Position numbers and translations under genes: made by a program
DNA from: Janthinobacterium sp. PAMC25594
Lineage (GTDB): Bacteria > Pseudomonadota > Gammaproteobacteria > Burkholderiales > Burkholderiaceae_D
Direction of reading: 5' to 3'
DNA: 64,000 nucleotides
NCBI RefSeq assembly: GCF_019443505.1
Contig: NZ_CP080377.1
Coordinates: forward strand, 4,898,001 to 4,962,000
Notes under the pieces: generated by a model
What the model saw: the letters and a program-made list of their open reading frames with translations, nothing else
The model's database searches: none
Told to the model about the DNA's origin: nothing
Part shown: piece after piece, positions 56,450 to 64,000 of the stretch
Layout of the letters: each line of letters starts with the position of its first letter
Position numbering within the stretch: the first letter of the stretch is position 1

Positions 56450-57442
56450 CTATTTTCTGGCCGGAGCGTCCACCATCACCAGATAGCGCGTCAGCATGCG
56501 GATGCGCAGCTGCGGGAAATTGTCGATGAGTAGCTGCAGCGCCTTGTCCGTGTCGTCCAGCGGCAGCACGGCGGCCACGCGGATGCCCGCGATCTGCGCG
56601 CGGTCGTAATGCAGCTGGCCAGGGCGGTGGCGCGCCAGCTCGTCGAGCACCTCGGCCAGCGGCAAGTCGTCGACCACCAGCTGGCGCGCGCGCCACGCAT
56701 CCCGCACGCTGGCCGCATCGATGCTTGTTAGCGGTCCGACGCCATCGTCCGTGATGCGTGCGCGCTGGCCCGCCTGCACCACGACGGCCGGATGTTGCGG
56801 CACCTGCGCCAGCACTTTGGATTCCAGCATGCTCAGGATGGTGGCGCCATCGTCCCTGCGCACGGTAAAACGCGTGCCCAGCGCGCGGATCGCCGCCTGG
56901 CCGCTGTCGACGATGAAGGGGCGCTGCGCATCCTTGGCCACGTCGACGAGGATGTCGCCACGTACCAGCTCCACATGCCGCTCGCCCGCATTGAAATGCA
57001 CATTGACGGCGCTGTCGCCGGCCAGGGTAATCCGGCTGCCATCGGCCAGAGTGTGTGACTGCCATTGCCCCGTGGGGCTGCGCAGGTCGGCCAGCAGATA
57101 GGCGGGGCGTTCGTTGGCCAGCATGGCAGTTGTCAGCACCAGCACGGCGACGGCGCTGGCCGCGGCCAGCTGGCGCAGGCGCGGGCGGGGACGCTTGGGG
57201 GCGATGGCGGCCAGGGCGGCGCGCGCGGGCCGATGGTCGCCGCCGGCCGGCTCGCGCACGGCGTGCAACTGACGCAGCAGGTTTTCCATGCCGGCGGCCG
57301 CTGTCGCGTGCAGCGGGTCGGCCGCTTTCCATGCGGCGAAGCCGGCCTGCGCGGTGTCGCGCTCGGCCGGGTCGTCGGCGCTCAGGCGCACGATCCAGTG
57401 CGCGGCCTGCTCGGCGGCGATATCGGTGCGGGGGCGATTCAT
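56450..57442 (-). CDS. FecR-family anti-sigma/sensor protein
   Basis: A 330-residue inner-membrane protein. The N-terminal cytoplasmic DUF4880 region has AEQAAHWIVRLSADD and AAWKAADPLHATA; a membrane helix lies at about 85-105. The periplasmic FecR domain (TLADGSRITLAGDSAVNVHF) contacts the receptor's signalling domain. It overlaps the sigma-factor gene by four bases and precedes the receptor by 83 bases. Confidence 0.92.
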   Translation of the reverse strand: MNRPRTDIAAEQAAHWIVRLSADDPAERDTAQAGFAAWKAADPLHATAAAGMENLLRQLHAVREPAGGDHRPARAALAAIAPKRPRPRLRQLAAASAVAVLVLTTAMLANERPAYLLADLRSPTGQWQSHTLADGSRITLAGDSAVNVHFNAGERHVELVRGDILVDVAKDAQRPFIVDSGQAAIRALGTRFTVRRDDGATILSMLESKVLAQVPQHPAVVVQAGQRARITDDGVGPLTSIDAASVRDAWRARQLVVDDLPLAEVLDELARHRPGQLHYDRAQIAGIRVAAVLPLDDTDKALQLLIDNFPQLRIRMLTRYLVMVDAPARK

Positions 57443-57966
57443 GCCGCCATGGCCGGACAGGCGTGGCGGCAGGCCAGCAAGGCTTGCGCCAGGTATTTTT
57501 GCACCATGCGCGTCGAGACGTTCAGTCGCGCGGCGACGGCGGCCTGCGGCTGCTCGTCCAGGTAGTGCAGCAAAAAGGCATCGCGTGCCTTGGCGGACAA
57601 GCCGGCCAGCGCCATGGCGATCTGATCGAGCGCCTGCACGGCCATCAGGATCTCGTCCGGCGACGGCGCGCCGGGCAGGCTGTCGGCCAGCAGGGCCAGT
57701 TCCGCCAGGTAGCTGCGCTCGAGTATCTGGCGGCGCGCGCGGTCGAGCAGCAAGCGCTTCGCCGTCGTCGACAGATAGGCGCGCGGCTCGCGCATGCCGA
57801 ACAACGCGTCGCGCGAGGCGATGATGCGCACGAATGTATCTTGCGCCACATCGGCCGCGCCATGCGGGCAGCTGAGTTTCTTGCGCAGCCAGCCGACCAG
57901 CCAGCCGTGATGCTCGCTGTAGAGCGACTGCACTTGCTGTTGCAGGCTGGATTGAATGGTGGACAT
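57439..57966 (-). CDS. FecI-family ECF sigma factor
   Basis: A 175-residue extracytoplasmic-function sigma factor with regions 2 (LYSEHHGWLVGWLRKKL; DVAQDTFVRIIASRD) and 4 (FLLHYLDEQPQAAVAARLNV). It would direct transcription of the receptor gene when FecR relays the signal. The start at 57966 follows a perfect Fur box, so the sigma factor itself is made only under low iron. Confidence 0.93.
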   Translation of the reverse strand: MSTIQSSLQQQVQSLYSEHHGWLVGWLRKKLSCPHGAADVAQDTFVRIIASRDALFGMREPRAYLSTTAKRLLLDRARRQILERSYLAELALLADSLPGAPSPDEILMAVQALDQIAMALAGLSAKARDAFLLHYLDEQPQAAVAARLNVSTRMVQKYLAQALLACRHACPAMAA

Positions 57967-58272
57967 GGGGGATGAATAATATAAATGAGAATTATTCTCA
58001 TTTTAAGCCACAGTTATGCTTTGCCACAATCCCCTATGCCGGAAGTAGTTGTAGTTGTTGCACAGATGTTGCGTGGCGCTGCACGGGCCATGTACGTTAG
58101 CCGAAAATTTCGCGACTTTAGGATTGGCGGGAACCATATGGTTGGTGGTATAGAACATGTTGGCTAACCAAAGACCTACAATGCTCTAATTCGGCAAGCT
58201 AAAAATTGCTGTTAGAAATGAAGTTATCTGAAATATAATTTCATAATTGCAATCATAACGGACACGTCAACT
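57967..58272. other. Intergenic region between fecI and the accessory segment
   Basis: A stretch of 306 bases. The first 40 contain the Fur box. From about 58100 the DNA becomes AT-rich, marking the left edge of the accessory segment. No gene or attachment repeat is firmly seen; TTGGTGGT followed by ATAG at 58142-58153 resembles the tRNA-Met 3' end with one base missing. Confidence 0.5.
57983..58003. promoter_or_regulatory. Fur box upstream of fecI
   Basis: Perfect inverted repeat AAATGAGAAT-T-ATTCTCATTT, the classical Fur operator, 17 bases before the fecI start. It places the sigma factor, and through it the receptor, under iron repression. Confidence 0.92.
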
Positions 58273-58926
58273 ATGGATTTTCAATCGCTGGCTCACGTTG
58301 GTGACTTCAACTTTAATACCAATGCTTTAGGAGAGCTTCGCTGTGGCCCTCTGGACAATGAATTATCAAAATTTGACAAGATGGCCCGCGGCGAAGTGGA
58401 TGGCGCGGAGTTAGCGCGCGCATTGGTTTTGGCCATTGGCCATAAATTGACTGGAGATGCCGATGTGGATGCAATAGCAGGCGGCCCATCTATAATAGAG
58501 AGTGAAGTATCGTTAATTTCAAAGTCCGAGTTAGATGATTTTTGTGATAAATTCGTAACACTGAGGCTTAGGGTAAGTATAGATTCGCGACACGACTCGA
58601 AGCAGGGCAATCACCACCAAGAATCGATAATGACTGGCTGTGCTGGCCTTGGCCCAGCGATCATTGCTCATACGGATTCTCAACGCGCTCAGATGGAAAG
58701 ATTCCTTGGTCAGGCTCGAAGTAGTATTTTAGGTAGAACTGCATTTGATGCTATTGGTAAAAGTGCCATCGGCGATGCCGTGAAAGGTTTTCGCTCGGGC
58801 TCAACTATTGCTGAGCAGTTGCAGCGTCATACGCTTAAAGAATCGGTATTGGAAGCTGCGCTCAGGACTGTAAACGCATCGGACAATCTAGGGGGGGGCG
58901 ATCGCTGCCCTACGGGCATCGAATAA
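58273..58926 (+). CDS. Accessory-segment protein, N-terminal part up to the G-tract
   Basis: A 217-residue frame with no recognised family. It begins MDFQSLAHVGDFNFNTNALG. Base composition is clearly lower in GC than the neighbouring iron genes. At its 3' end it crosses eight G (58891-58898) and then stops after 9 codons in frame (CPTGIE). One base less in the tract would lead into the next frame without a stop for a further 190 codons, so the gene is probably split by a frameshift. No strong ribosome site precedes the ATG. Function unknown. Confidence 0.6.
   Translation: MDFQSLAHVGDFNFNTNALGELRCGPLDNELSKFDKMARGEVDGAELARALVLAIGHKLTGDADVDAIAGGPSIIESEVSLISKSELDDFCDKFVTLRLRVSIDSRHDSKQGNHHQESIMTGCAGLGPAIIAHTDSQRAQMERFLGQARSSILGRTAFDAIGKSAIGDAVKGFRSGSTIAEQLQRHTLKESVLEAALRTVNASDNLGGGDRCPTGIE
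58891..58898 (+). repeat. G8 homopolymer at the frameshift point
   Basis: Eight consecutive G in coding DNA. Tracts of this length slip during replication and are known contingency switches in other bacteria. Here it marks exactly the join between two reading frames; it could equally be a sequencing or assembly error. Confidence 0.9.
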
Positions 58927-59467
58927 TGGTACAAATAGTTTTGCGATGCCGGTAGAGCCTCTGGCTATAACGTTTGAGCCGCCACATATTCAGCCTAATC
59001 CAATTTTGGAAACGAATAAATTGCTTCGAAAGCAGCAGTCTTATACAGAGGCAATGCAGCCTACGATCATTCGGGCAGCAGAACTAATTCAGACGCTAAC
59101 CGATACTACATTGGCAGCACAAACATTTGCTAACGATAATTCCGCTCAGGCTGAGCGACATGCGCGACGATCCATGTGGGTTGCAGTCTTTAGTATATTT
59201 ATTGCAGTGATTGCTGGTGGGTTTTCTATTTACTACGCCAAGCTTTCTCCAACAGCGGAACAGCTTGATCTACTGGCGAAAGAGCAAAGAATGCAGTTCA
59301 CTGCAATGTCAGAATCGGCTCACTCTGACCGTATTGCTCTAGAGGAAAAATTTACTGATGATCGGAAAAAGTCGATTTCGGCAATGTCAGAACAACTAGA
59401 ACTAATTAAGCGCATGAGGGCTGCGGAGAATAAGGTAAATAAAACTAATTCCGGCGCTAAAAGGTAG
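58892..59467 (+). CDS. Accessory-segment protein, C-terminal part (membrane helix plus coiled coil)
   Basis: In the +1 frame the open reading starts at the G-tract and ends at 59467, 191 codons; the first ATG is at 58946 and has no ribosome site, so it is best read as the continuation of the frame before it. It has a membrane helix (about WVAVFSIFIAVIAGGFSIYY) in the middle, then a charged coiled-coil-like tail (EKFTDDRKKSISAMSEQLE). Joined with the N-terminal part the protein would have about 397 residues. No family is recognised. Confidence 0.6.
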   Translation, partial: GGAIAALRASNNGTNSFAMPVEPLAITFEPPHIQPNPILETNKLLRKQQSYTEAMQPTIIRAAELIQTLTDTTLAAQTFANDNSAQAERHARRSMWVAVFSIFIAVIAGGFSIYYAKLSPTAEQLDLLAKEQRMQFTAMSESAHSDRIALEEKFTDDRKKSISAMSEQLELIKRMRAAENKVNKTNSGAKR

Positions 59468-59735
59468 AGTCTGTTTGATCGGTTTTTCAATTGTAGTCGT
59501 AGAGTAGTGTATCAGGCCGGCCATTTATTAACCCGGCTGACAGCCTTTTCGTCCACTTTTCATCTCGAATTGTCAGGACGCCCATCTGATTCGGACGGGG
59601 CGTTTAAGTCCATGGCATTGCGTAGCTTCACCAGTTGCCCCATTGAGAACTCAGCAGGGACTAGTTCACGGGTATAGAGTGGAAAATTCTAAACTTTGGG
59701 AGTTGTGCGAGCTACCCGCTGTATTGCTTTTCGGT
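59468..59735. other. Convergent spacer with a short coding-like remnant
   Basis: A stretch of 268 bases between two convergent accessory genes. Composition is higher in GC than the genes on both sides. On the minus strand a 42-codon frame (59688 to 59560) reads MGQLVKLRNAMDL in its middle and has no start region, so it looks like a leftover 3' end of an older gene. No terminator with a T-run is clear. Confidence 0.4.
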
Positions 59736-60929
59736 CTATTGCTCTTTGAGAAGCGTAAGATAGCTCTTCGCAGAATTTCTTGCCTCCCAGGCTCCTTTGA
59801 TGTGAAGTGTTAAAGCTGGAATGTCGCTCTCTAGTGAAGATCTCCATAGATTAGGACTATATTCCCATACCCTTAACATACTGTCGACATCAAAAATTGG
59901 CCCAGTTCCTTCAGCTCGTATAAGCGCAACCGGTTTGTCAAATGCCATTCGCATGCCAAGCTCAAAAAGGACGTTCGGATTATGATCAGTAAGATCAGCT
60001 ACCACTAAGTCTGAATTTAATAGATCATTAACAATTGTTGCTTGAATGATGTCGGAACCTTCCTTTCGTGCTGTTTCAACTCGGAATCCAGCATTAACGC
60101 CTGCGGGAGTAATAAGTGCATTAAGGACTTCACTAAAAAATCCCTTGGGGAAGTTTCCTCGTTTTTCTGAAAATGGAAGGGCTACAAAAATCCGCAATTT
60201 TGTGGCTTTTGTCGGTGTCGCCAAAGTAATAACTCCATTAATTTCCTTTTCACTTTGATTTGCCTTTTTTGAGAAATTTTCGTTATCAGAAAGATCGCCG
60301 TATTTTTGAATGAAACGGCAGTTTTCCTGAAATAAACGATGGAAGTCTTCATGAAACTCGGAATTTAAACCAAATTCTGAAATTAGAGTATTTCCCAAGT
60401 ATTTTAGCTCAGGTAAGGTGGAGCCTTTGTAGTGGTTGTATACGTCTTTAAATATTCCGACGTTAAAAAAAGCTTTTTGCAGACTCTCCCTTTCTTCGTC
60501 TCGGTTACCCGCATATACGAATTCACGCCCAATAGGTGCAATGGAAATTTTCTCTGTGTCACGAGTTCCATCGGTAAGTCCATAGTCTCTGGCTCCAGCA
60601 GCTAGATAGAAGAAGGCACTAGTTTTCTCGCTTCTTCCAATCGACTTTGCAACATCAGCAGGGCGCCAAGGATTTCCGCCATTGAGTTCCTTAATTTTTT
60701 GTGGAATCAGGACTGCTTCTTCTAATGTAACTGTTGGGAACGGTTTCTTCGCCCTTGTTTGTTTTGCGGGCGCAGACTTGTTTGCAGGCGCTTTGCTTGA
60801 TCGTGATTTCGACGCACTTTGTGTTTTCAATATGGTTCGTTTAGTAGCTGGCTTCCTGACTTTTTTTGCCGCCTTTGGCGTGACTTCTTCGGCTGGCTTA
60901 GAAGCTTCTGGTAACTTTTTCTCAATCAT
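59736..60929 (-). CDS. Three-part protein with nucleoside deoxyribosyltransferase/TIR-like C-terminus
   Basis: A 397-residue protein. Residues about 10-65 are a Lys/Ala/Pro-rich, histone-H1-like tail. Residues about 66-225 form a winged-helix/DUF5343-like helical region (LEEAVLIPQKIKEL; WRPADVAKSIGRSEKTSAFF). Residues about 240-380 are a Rossmann-like domain with LRIFVALPFSEKRGNFPKGF, LLNSDLVVADLTDHNPNVLF and ELGMRMAFDKPVALIRAEG, matching the nucleoside 2-deoxyribosyltransferase/TIR-like superfamily. The start follows TGAGGTTGAAAA. The family includes nucleotide- and NAD-cleaving enzymes used in antiphage defence. A DNA-binding front half plus such an effector half suggests a sensor-effector protein. 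The function is inferred, not shown. Confidence 0.75.
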   Translation of the reverse strand: MIEKKLPEASKPAEEVTPKAAKKVRKPATKRTILKTQSASKSRSSKAPANKSAPAKQTRAKKPFPTVTLEEAVLIPQKIKELNGGNPWRPADVAKSIGRSEKTSAFFYLAAGARDYGLTDGTRDTEKISIAPIGREFVYAGNRDEERESLQKAFFNVGIFKDVYNHYKGSTLPELKYLGNTLISEFGLNSEFHEDFHRLFQENCRFIQKYGDLSDNENFSKKANQSEKEINGVITLATPTKATKLRIFVALPFSEKRGNFPKGFFSEVLNALITPAGVNAGFRVETARKEGSDIIQATIVNDLLNSDLVVADLTDHNPNVLFELGMRMAFDKPVALIRAEGTGPIFDVDSMLRVWEYSPNLWRSSLESDIPALTLHIKGAWEARNSAKSYLTLLKEQ

Positions 60930-61400
60930 TTTTCAACCTCAGTGTGAGTTTCTTATTGGATAGTTCTGAGTAAACTATCACGTAATCTAGCGATGTCGTA
61001 GAAAATGTAAGAAGCGCTCACGTCCTAAGGATGGAGATTGCTGTTGTGGTAGTTCGGAAAGAGTGATCATCGACTTCTGCTTGCCGCCGTTGCGCATATG
61101 GGATGCGATATCAGCGTATGCTGTCCGATGAGCGTTGCCGCGAGGTAGAGGCTGCTATCGTCGCAGCTTGTGTGATTTCTCCTGCGCTTTCGCTTTTAGT
61201 GCCGAGGTCAGCAGGAAAGGTGAGCCGAAGTTGGATATTGTGGAGCCATCCGGTCGCTGCCTTTGGTGTCAGCATGGTGTGTGTCCAAAAAAGTCAGACA
61301 TCAACGAAAACTGGAAAAATCTGTGCGTACAAAAAAACCGCAGCCTCGAACAGAGAGCTGCGGTTTTCTTAACTTCCGAATAAGCTGGAAGAATAATTCT
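60930..61400. other. Intergenic region between accessory gene and tRNA-Met
   Basis: A stretch of 471 bases, AT-richer in its first part. It holds the tRNA terminator at 61331. No gene or remnant is recognised in the rest. Confidence 0.5.
61331..61365 (-). terminator. Rho-independent terminator of the tRNA-Met pair
   Basis: On the minus strand AACCGCAGC ... GCTGCGGTT followed by seven T, 36 bases beyond the last tRNA's CCA. It ends the tRNA transcript. Confidence 0.9.
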
Positions 61401-61477
61401 TGGTGGTGATAGGTGGACTTGAACCACCGACCCCAGCATTATGAATGCTGTGCTCTAACCAACTGAGCTATATCACC
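61401..61477 (-). tRNA. tRNA-Met (CAT), second copy in transcript order
   Basis: A 77-base tRNA with CCA encoded. Acceptor GGTGATA/TATCACC, D-arm GCTC...GAGC, anticodon stem CAGCA/TGCTG with loop TTCATAA, and T-arm GGTGG/CCACC. Anticodon CAT means Met, or Ile if lysidine-modified; the arms look like elongator Met. Its 3' end faces the accessory segment. Confidence 0.95.
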
Positions 61478-61536
61478 AAACAGACCGGTCAGACCGGATG
61501 CTGGTTTTGACCAGGCGAAACCTGATCGATGTTCTT

Positions 61537-61613
61537 TGGTGGTGATAGGTGGACTTGAACCACCGACCCCAGCATTATGAATGCTGTGCTCTAACCAACT
61601 GAGCTATATCACC
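61537..61613 (-). tRNA. tRNA-Met (CAT), first copy in transcript order
   Basis: Identical in all 77 bases to the copy at 61401, separated by a 59-base spacer. It is promoter-proximal. Same identity caveat for anticodon CAT. Confidence 0.95.
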
Positions 61614-61625
61614 CAACAGCCGAGC

Positions 61626-61654
61626 ATTATCCAGTCTTCGCATTTCCTTGTCAA
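61626..61654 (-). promoter_or_regulatory. Sigma-70 promoter of the tRNA-Met pair
   Basis: On the minus strand TTGACA-17 bases-GATAAT followed by GC-rich GCTCGG, ending a few bases before the mature tRNA 5' end. The GC-rich discriminator is typical of stringently controlled stable-RNA promoters. Confidence 0.85.
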
Positions 61655-61704
61655 TGCTGGCGCAAAAAAATGTGCGGTTTTTTCGTGGTGGATTGTTGAC
61701 GTGA

Positions 61705-62652
61705 CTATTTCAGCAACGCTTGGATCTGCGCCAGCATGGCCGCGGCCGGGTCACGTCCCAGGCAATCGACGACGCTGCGCTCCGGCATCGAGCGTAACCA
61801 GGTGAGCTGCCGCTTGGCCAGCTGGCGCGTGGCGATGATGCCCGTCTCGCGCAAGGCGGCGCGGTCGATGCGGCCATCGAGGTATTCCCAGGCCTGGCGA
61901 TAGCCCACGCAGCGCATCGAGGGCAGGCCCGGATGCAGGTCGCCGCGCCGGCGCAGCTGCTCCACTTCATCGAGCAGGGCGTCGTTCTTCAGCATGAGGT
62001 CGAAACGCGTGGCGATGCGCGCATGCAGCACGGCGCGGTCGGACGGTTCCAGCGCGAACGACTGCAGCCGGAACGGTAGCACGGTTTTTTCGCGGCGGTC
62101 CAGCAGGGCCGACATGGGCTGGCCGGACAGGGCGATGATTTCCAGCGCGCGGCCGATGCGCTGCGCGTCCTGCGGCGCCAGGCGCGCGGCCGTGATGGGA
62201 TCTTGTTGCGCCAGGCGCGCATGCATGGCGGGCCAGCCGATGGCGGCCGCGTCTTCTTCCAGCTGGGCGCGCAGCACGGGATCGGCGCCGGGCAAATCGT
62301 CGAGGCCATCGGCCAGGCCCTTGAAGTACAGCATGGTGCCGCCGACCAGCAGCGGCAGCTTGCCGCGCGCCGTGATCTCGCTCACCAGGCGCAAGGTATC
62401 GTTGCGGAACTGCGCCACGGAATACGCATCGAGCGGGTCGATGATGTCGATCAGGTGATGCGGTACCTGGGCCAGTTCTTCTTGTGACGGCTTGGCCGTG
62501 CCGATATCCATGCCCCGGTAGACGAGGGCGGAATCGACGGAGATGATCTCGGACGGAATGGCTTGCGCGATGGCCAGCGCACTGGCCGTCTTGCCGCTGG
62601 CCGTGGGGCCCATGATGGCGACGGCCAGGGGGAGGGTATGGGTATTTGTCAT
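61705..62652 (-). CDS. miaA: tRNA dimethylallyltransferase MiaA
   Basis: A 315-residue enzyme adding a dimethylallyl group to A37 of tRNAs reading UNN codons, the step before MiaB. The P-loop is [14 protein letters not shown], followed by [20 protein letters not shown] and the tRNA-binding region [23 protein letters not shown] in which RCVGYRQ is the family motif. ATG at 62652 gives the typical N-terminus. It lies between mutL and the tRNA genes; 80 bases separate it from mutL, containing the palindrome at 62699. Confidence 0.95.
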   Translation of the reverse strand: MTNTHTLPLAVAIMGPTASGKTASALAIAQAIPSEIISVDSALVYRGMDIGTAKPSQEELAQVPHHLIDIIDPLDAYSVAQFRNDTLRLVSEITARGKLPLLVGGTMLYFKGLADGLDDLPGADPVLRAQLEEDAAAIGWPAMHARLAQQDPITAARLAPQDAQRIGRALEIIALSGQPMSALLDRREKTVLPFRLQSFALEPSDRAVLHARIATRFDLMLKNDALLDEVEQLRRRGDLHPGLPSMRCVGYRQAWEYLDGRIDRAALRETGIIATRQLAKRQLTWLRSMPERSVVDCLGRDPAAAMLAQIQALLK

Positions 62653-62698
62653 GATGCTTTTTTGATGTGCTTGCGATGGGGACCCCAAGGCAAAGGCT

Positions 62699-62725
62699 GG
62701 GGTCAGACCCGGCGGGTCTGACCCC
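62699..62725. repeat. GGGGTCAGACCC palindrome between mutL and miaA
   Basis: Perfect 12-bp inverted repeat GGGGTCAGACCC-GGC-GGGTCTGACCCC, with the same motif partly repeated as GGGGACCCC just before. It could be a dispersed repeat or a transcript end; no T-run of normal length follows on the minus strand. Only one copy occurs in this window. Confidence 0.85.
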
Positions 62726-62731
62726 GGAATT

Positions 62732-64000
62732 TTATTGCCCGCGCAGGAACAGTTTATCGAGCGCGTTGATCTCGACCTGCACCCAGGTCGGTCGGCCATG
62801 GTTGCACTGGTCGGCGCGTTCGGTGCTCTCCATCTGGCGCAGCAGGGCGTTCATTTCCTGCACCGACAGAATGCGGTTGGCGCGCACGGCCGTGTGGCAG
62901 GCCAGGGTGCCCAGCAATTCGTTCTGGCGCTCGATCAGCACGCGCGAGCCGCCGTATTCGCGCACGTCGCGCAGCACGTCGCGCGCCAGGGTTTGCGCGT
63001 CGGCGTTTTTCAGCAGGGTCGGCACGGAGCGCACGGCCAGGGTGGTGGGCGACAGGGCGGCGATGTCGAAGCCCAGCGCTTTCAAGGTGTCCTGGTTTTC
63101 ATTTGCCGTCGACACCTCGATGGCATCGGCATAAAACGTCACGGGGATCAGCAAGGATTGCACCTGCATGTCCTGGCCCGAGACCTGCGCCTGCAGCGCG
63201 TTCTTCAGTTGTTCGTACAGGATGCGCTCGTGCGCGGCGTGCATGTCGACCAGCACCAGGCCCTTGGTGTTTTGCGCCAGGATGTAGATGCCGTGCAGCT
63301 GGGCCAGGGCAAAGCCCAGCGGATATTCTTCGCGCGCCATCGCTTCGGGCGAGGCGATGTAGGGCTCCACCTGCGTGACCGGAGAACTGGCGCCGCCGCC
63401 GAACAGGGCGCCGTAGGCCGCCGTGTCTTGCCCCACGCCGGGCGCGTCGGCAAAGAAGGGGCGGGCCGCGCCGGGCGAGGCTGGTGCAAAGGTATTCGTG
63501 AATTGCGCGCCGAACGAGGTTTGCGTCTGTTCGCGGCGCCAGATGCCTGGGCTGCCCGTGCCCGAGCCGCTGTCGCCACTCAGGGTGGAGGCGGCCGGCA
63601 GCGGTGCCGGCACGCTGCCGAAGGCCGTGGCCGAGGTTTGCGCCAGCGCGCGCTGCACCGCATGGAAGACGAACTGGTGCACGGAGCGGCTGTCGCGGAA
63701 GCGCACTTCGATCTTCGACGGGTGCACGTTGACGTCCACCAGGGCCGGGTCGAGGTCGAGCGCCAGCACGTAGGATGGGAAGCGGTCGCCGTGCAGCACG
63801 TCTTGATACGCCATGCGCACGGCATGCACGAGCAGCTTGTCGCGCACGAAGCGGCCATTGACGTAGAAGAACTGGCCATCGGCGCGCGCCTTGGAGGCCG
63901 TCGGCAAGCCGGCAAAGCCGTGAATGCGCAGCGTGCCGGCCGACTCGTCCAGCGCCAGGCGCGCCTCGGCGAAGTCATTGCCGAGGATGTGGGCGCTGCG
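62732..64000 (-). CDS. mutL: DNA mismatch repair protein MutL, C-terminal part
   Basis: The gene runs off the right edge; about 422 residues are visible, ending at the stop. Visible parts are the end of the N-terminal ATPase/transducer domain ([26 protein letters not shown]), a Gly/Ser/Pro-rich linker, and the C-terminal dimerisation domain ([36 protein letters not shown], and a C-terminal [10 protein letters not shown]). The DMHAAHERI stretch is the classic MutL signature; no DQHA(X)2E(X)4E endonuclease motif is seen, as expected for proteobacteria that use MutH or lack strand nicking by MutL. Confidence 0.95.
   Translation of the reverse strand, partial: RSAHILGNDFAEARLALDESAGTLRIHGFAGLPTASKARADGQFFYVNGRFVRDKLLVHAVRMAYQDVLHGDRFPSYVLALDLDPALVDVNVHPSKIEVRFRDSRSVHQFVFHAVQRALAQTSATAFGSVPAPLPAASTLSGDSGSGTGSPGIWRREQTQTSFGAQFTNTFAPASPGAARPFFADAPGVGQDTAAYGALFGGGASSPVTQVEPYIASPEAMAREEYPLGFALAQLHGIYILAQNTKGLVLVDMHAAHERILYEQLKNALQAQVSGQDMQVQSLLIPVTFYADAIEVSTANENQDTLKALGFDIAALSPTTLAVRSVPTLLKNADAQTLARDVLRDVREYGGSRVLIERQNELLGTLACHTAVRANRILSVQEMNALLRQMESTERADQCNHGRPTWVQVEINALDKLFLRGQ

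Noticed and set aside
58142..58153. TTGGTGGTATAG, resembling the tRNA-Met 3' end, as a left attachment site
   Set aside because: The match is only eight bases plus four after a one-base gap; too short to call a direct repeat without comparison to an empty site.
61103..61383. Open frames before the tRNA terminator
   Set aside because: They run through the terminator hairpin, lack ribosome sites and show no recognisable protein.

Overview
This 64 kb window is chromosomal DNA from a high-GC Gram-negative bacterium, almost certainly a betaproteobacterium of the Oxalobacteraceae (Janthinobacterium, Duganella or Massilia type). The evidence is the gene order (yqgE-ruvX-pyrR-pyrB-pyrC'; miaB-phoH-ybeY-corC-lnt-glyQ-glyS-gmhB), a Chp/Pil chemosensory cluster, a PEP-CTERM-like protein and dispersed GTCGG..CCGAC palindromes. 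The species call is inference from gene content; no rRNA is present.

Layout. 1-8.4 kb: twitching-motility chemosensory operon (partial response regulator, PilI, PilJ, ChpA/PilL). 8.6-10 kb: photolyase. 10.4-14.3 kb: yqgE, ruvX and pyrimidine genes, ending in a dihydroorotase homologue that lacks its metal-binding HxH. 14.4-19.6 kb: a PlsC acyltransferase convergent with a five-gene operon for an ABC importer and two putative catabolic or redox enzymes, followed by an AraC regulator. 20.8-26.1 kb: apaH, an H-NS-like protein, phosphomannomutase, and LPS core genes waaC and waaA. 26.2-37.8 kb: a long minus-strand run of housekeeping genes for tRNA charging and modification, ribosome maturation, lipoprotein acylation and heptose synthesis. 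38.5-43.1 kb: small regulators, an HDOD pair, an orphan histidine kinase and small membrane or exported proteins. 43.4-44.7 kb: a BigR-type ArsR repressor with an obvious palindromic operator and two YeeE/YedE sulfur transport halves. 45.6-49.2 kb: beta-ketoadipate genes pcaI, pcaJ, pcaF with a divergent IclR regulator and its operator. 49.3-52.1 kb: FAH-family hydrolase, thioredoxin and an MHS-family transporter. 52.2-58.0 kb: a MINPP-like histidine phosphatase, then a siderophore receptor with FecR and FecI behind a perfect 21-bp Fur-box palindrome. 58.2-61.4 kb: a visibly AT-richer accessory segment. 61.4-64 kb: two identical tRNA-Met(CAT) genes, miaA and the start-truncated mutL.

The most novel stretch is the accessory segment, which abuts the 3' end of a tRNA gene. 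It holds a membrane/coiled-coil protein whose frame is split at a run of eight G, and, convergent to it, a three-part protein: a Lys/Ala/Pro-rich tail, a winged-helix/DUF5343-like middle, and a nucleoside 2-deoxyribosyltransferase/TIR-like C-terminal domain. That architecture is reminiscent of nucleotide-targeting defence effectors, but no function is proven here.

A second noteworthy system is a family of at least nine palindromic intergenic repeats. Their stems covary at one position (GGAT/ATCC, GGGT/ACCC, GGCT/AGCC), so the hairpin appears to be maintained. Four of the five loci are doublets. No CRISPR array, intact insertion sequence, integrase or REP-associated transposase gene was seen.
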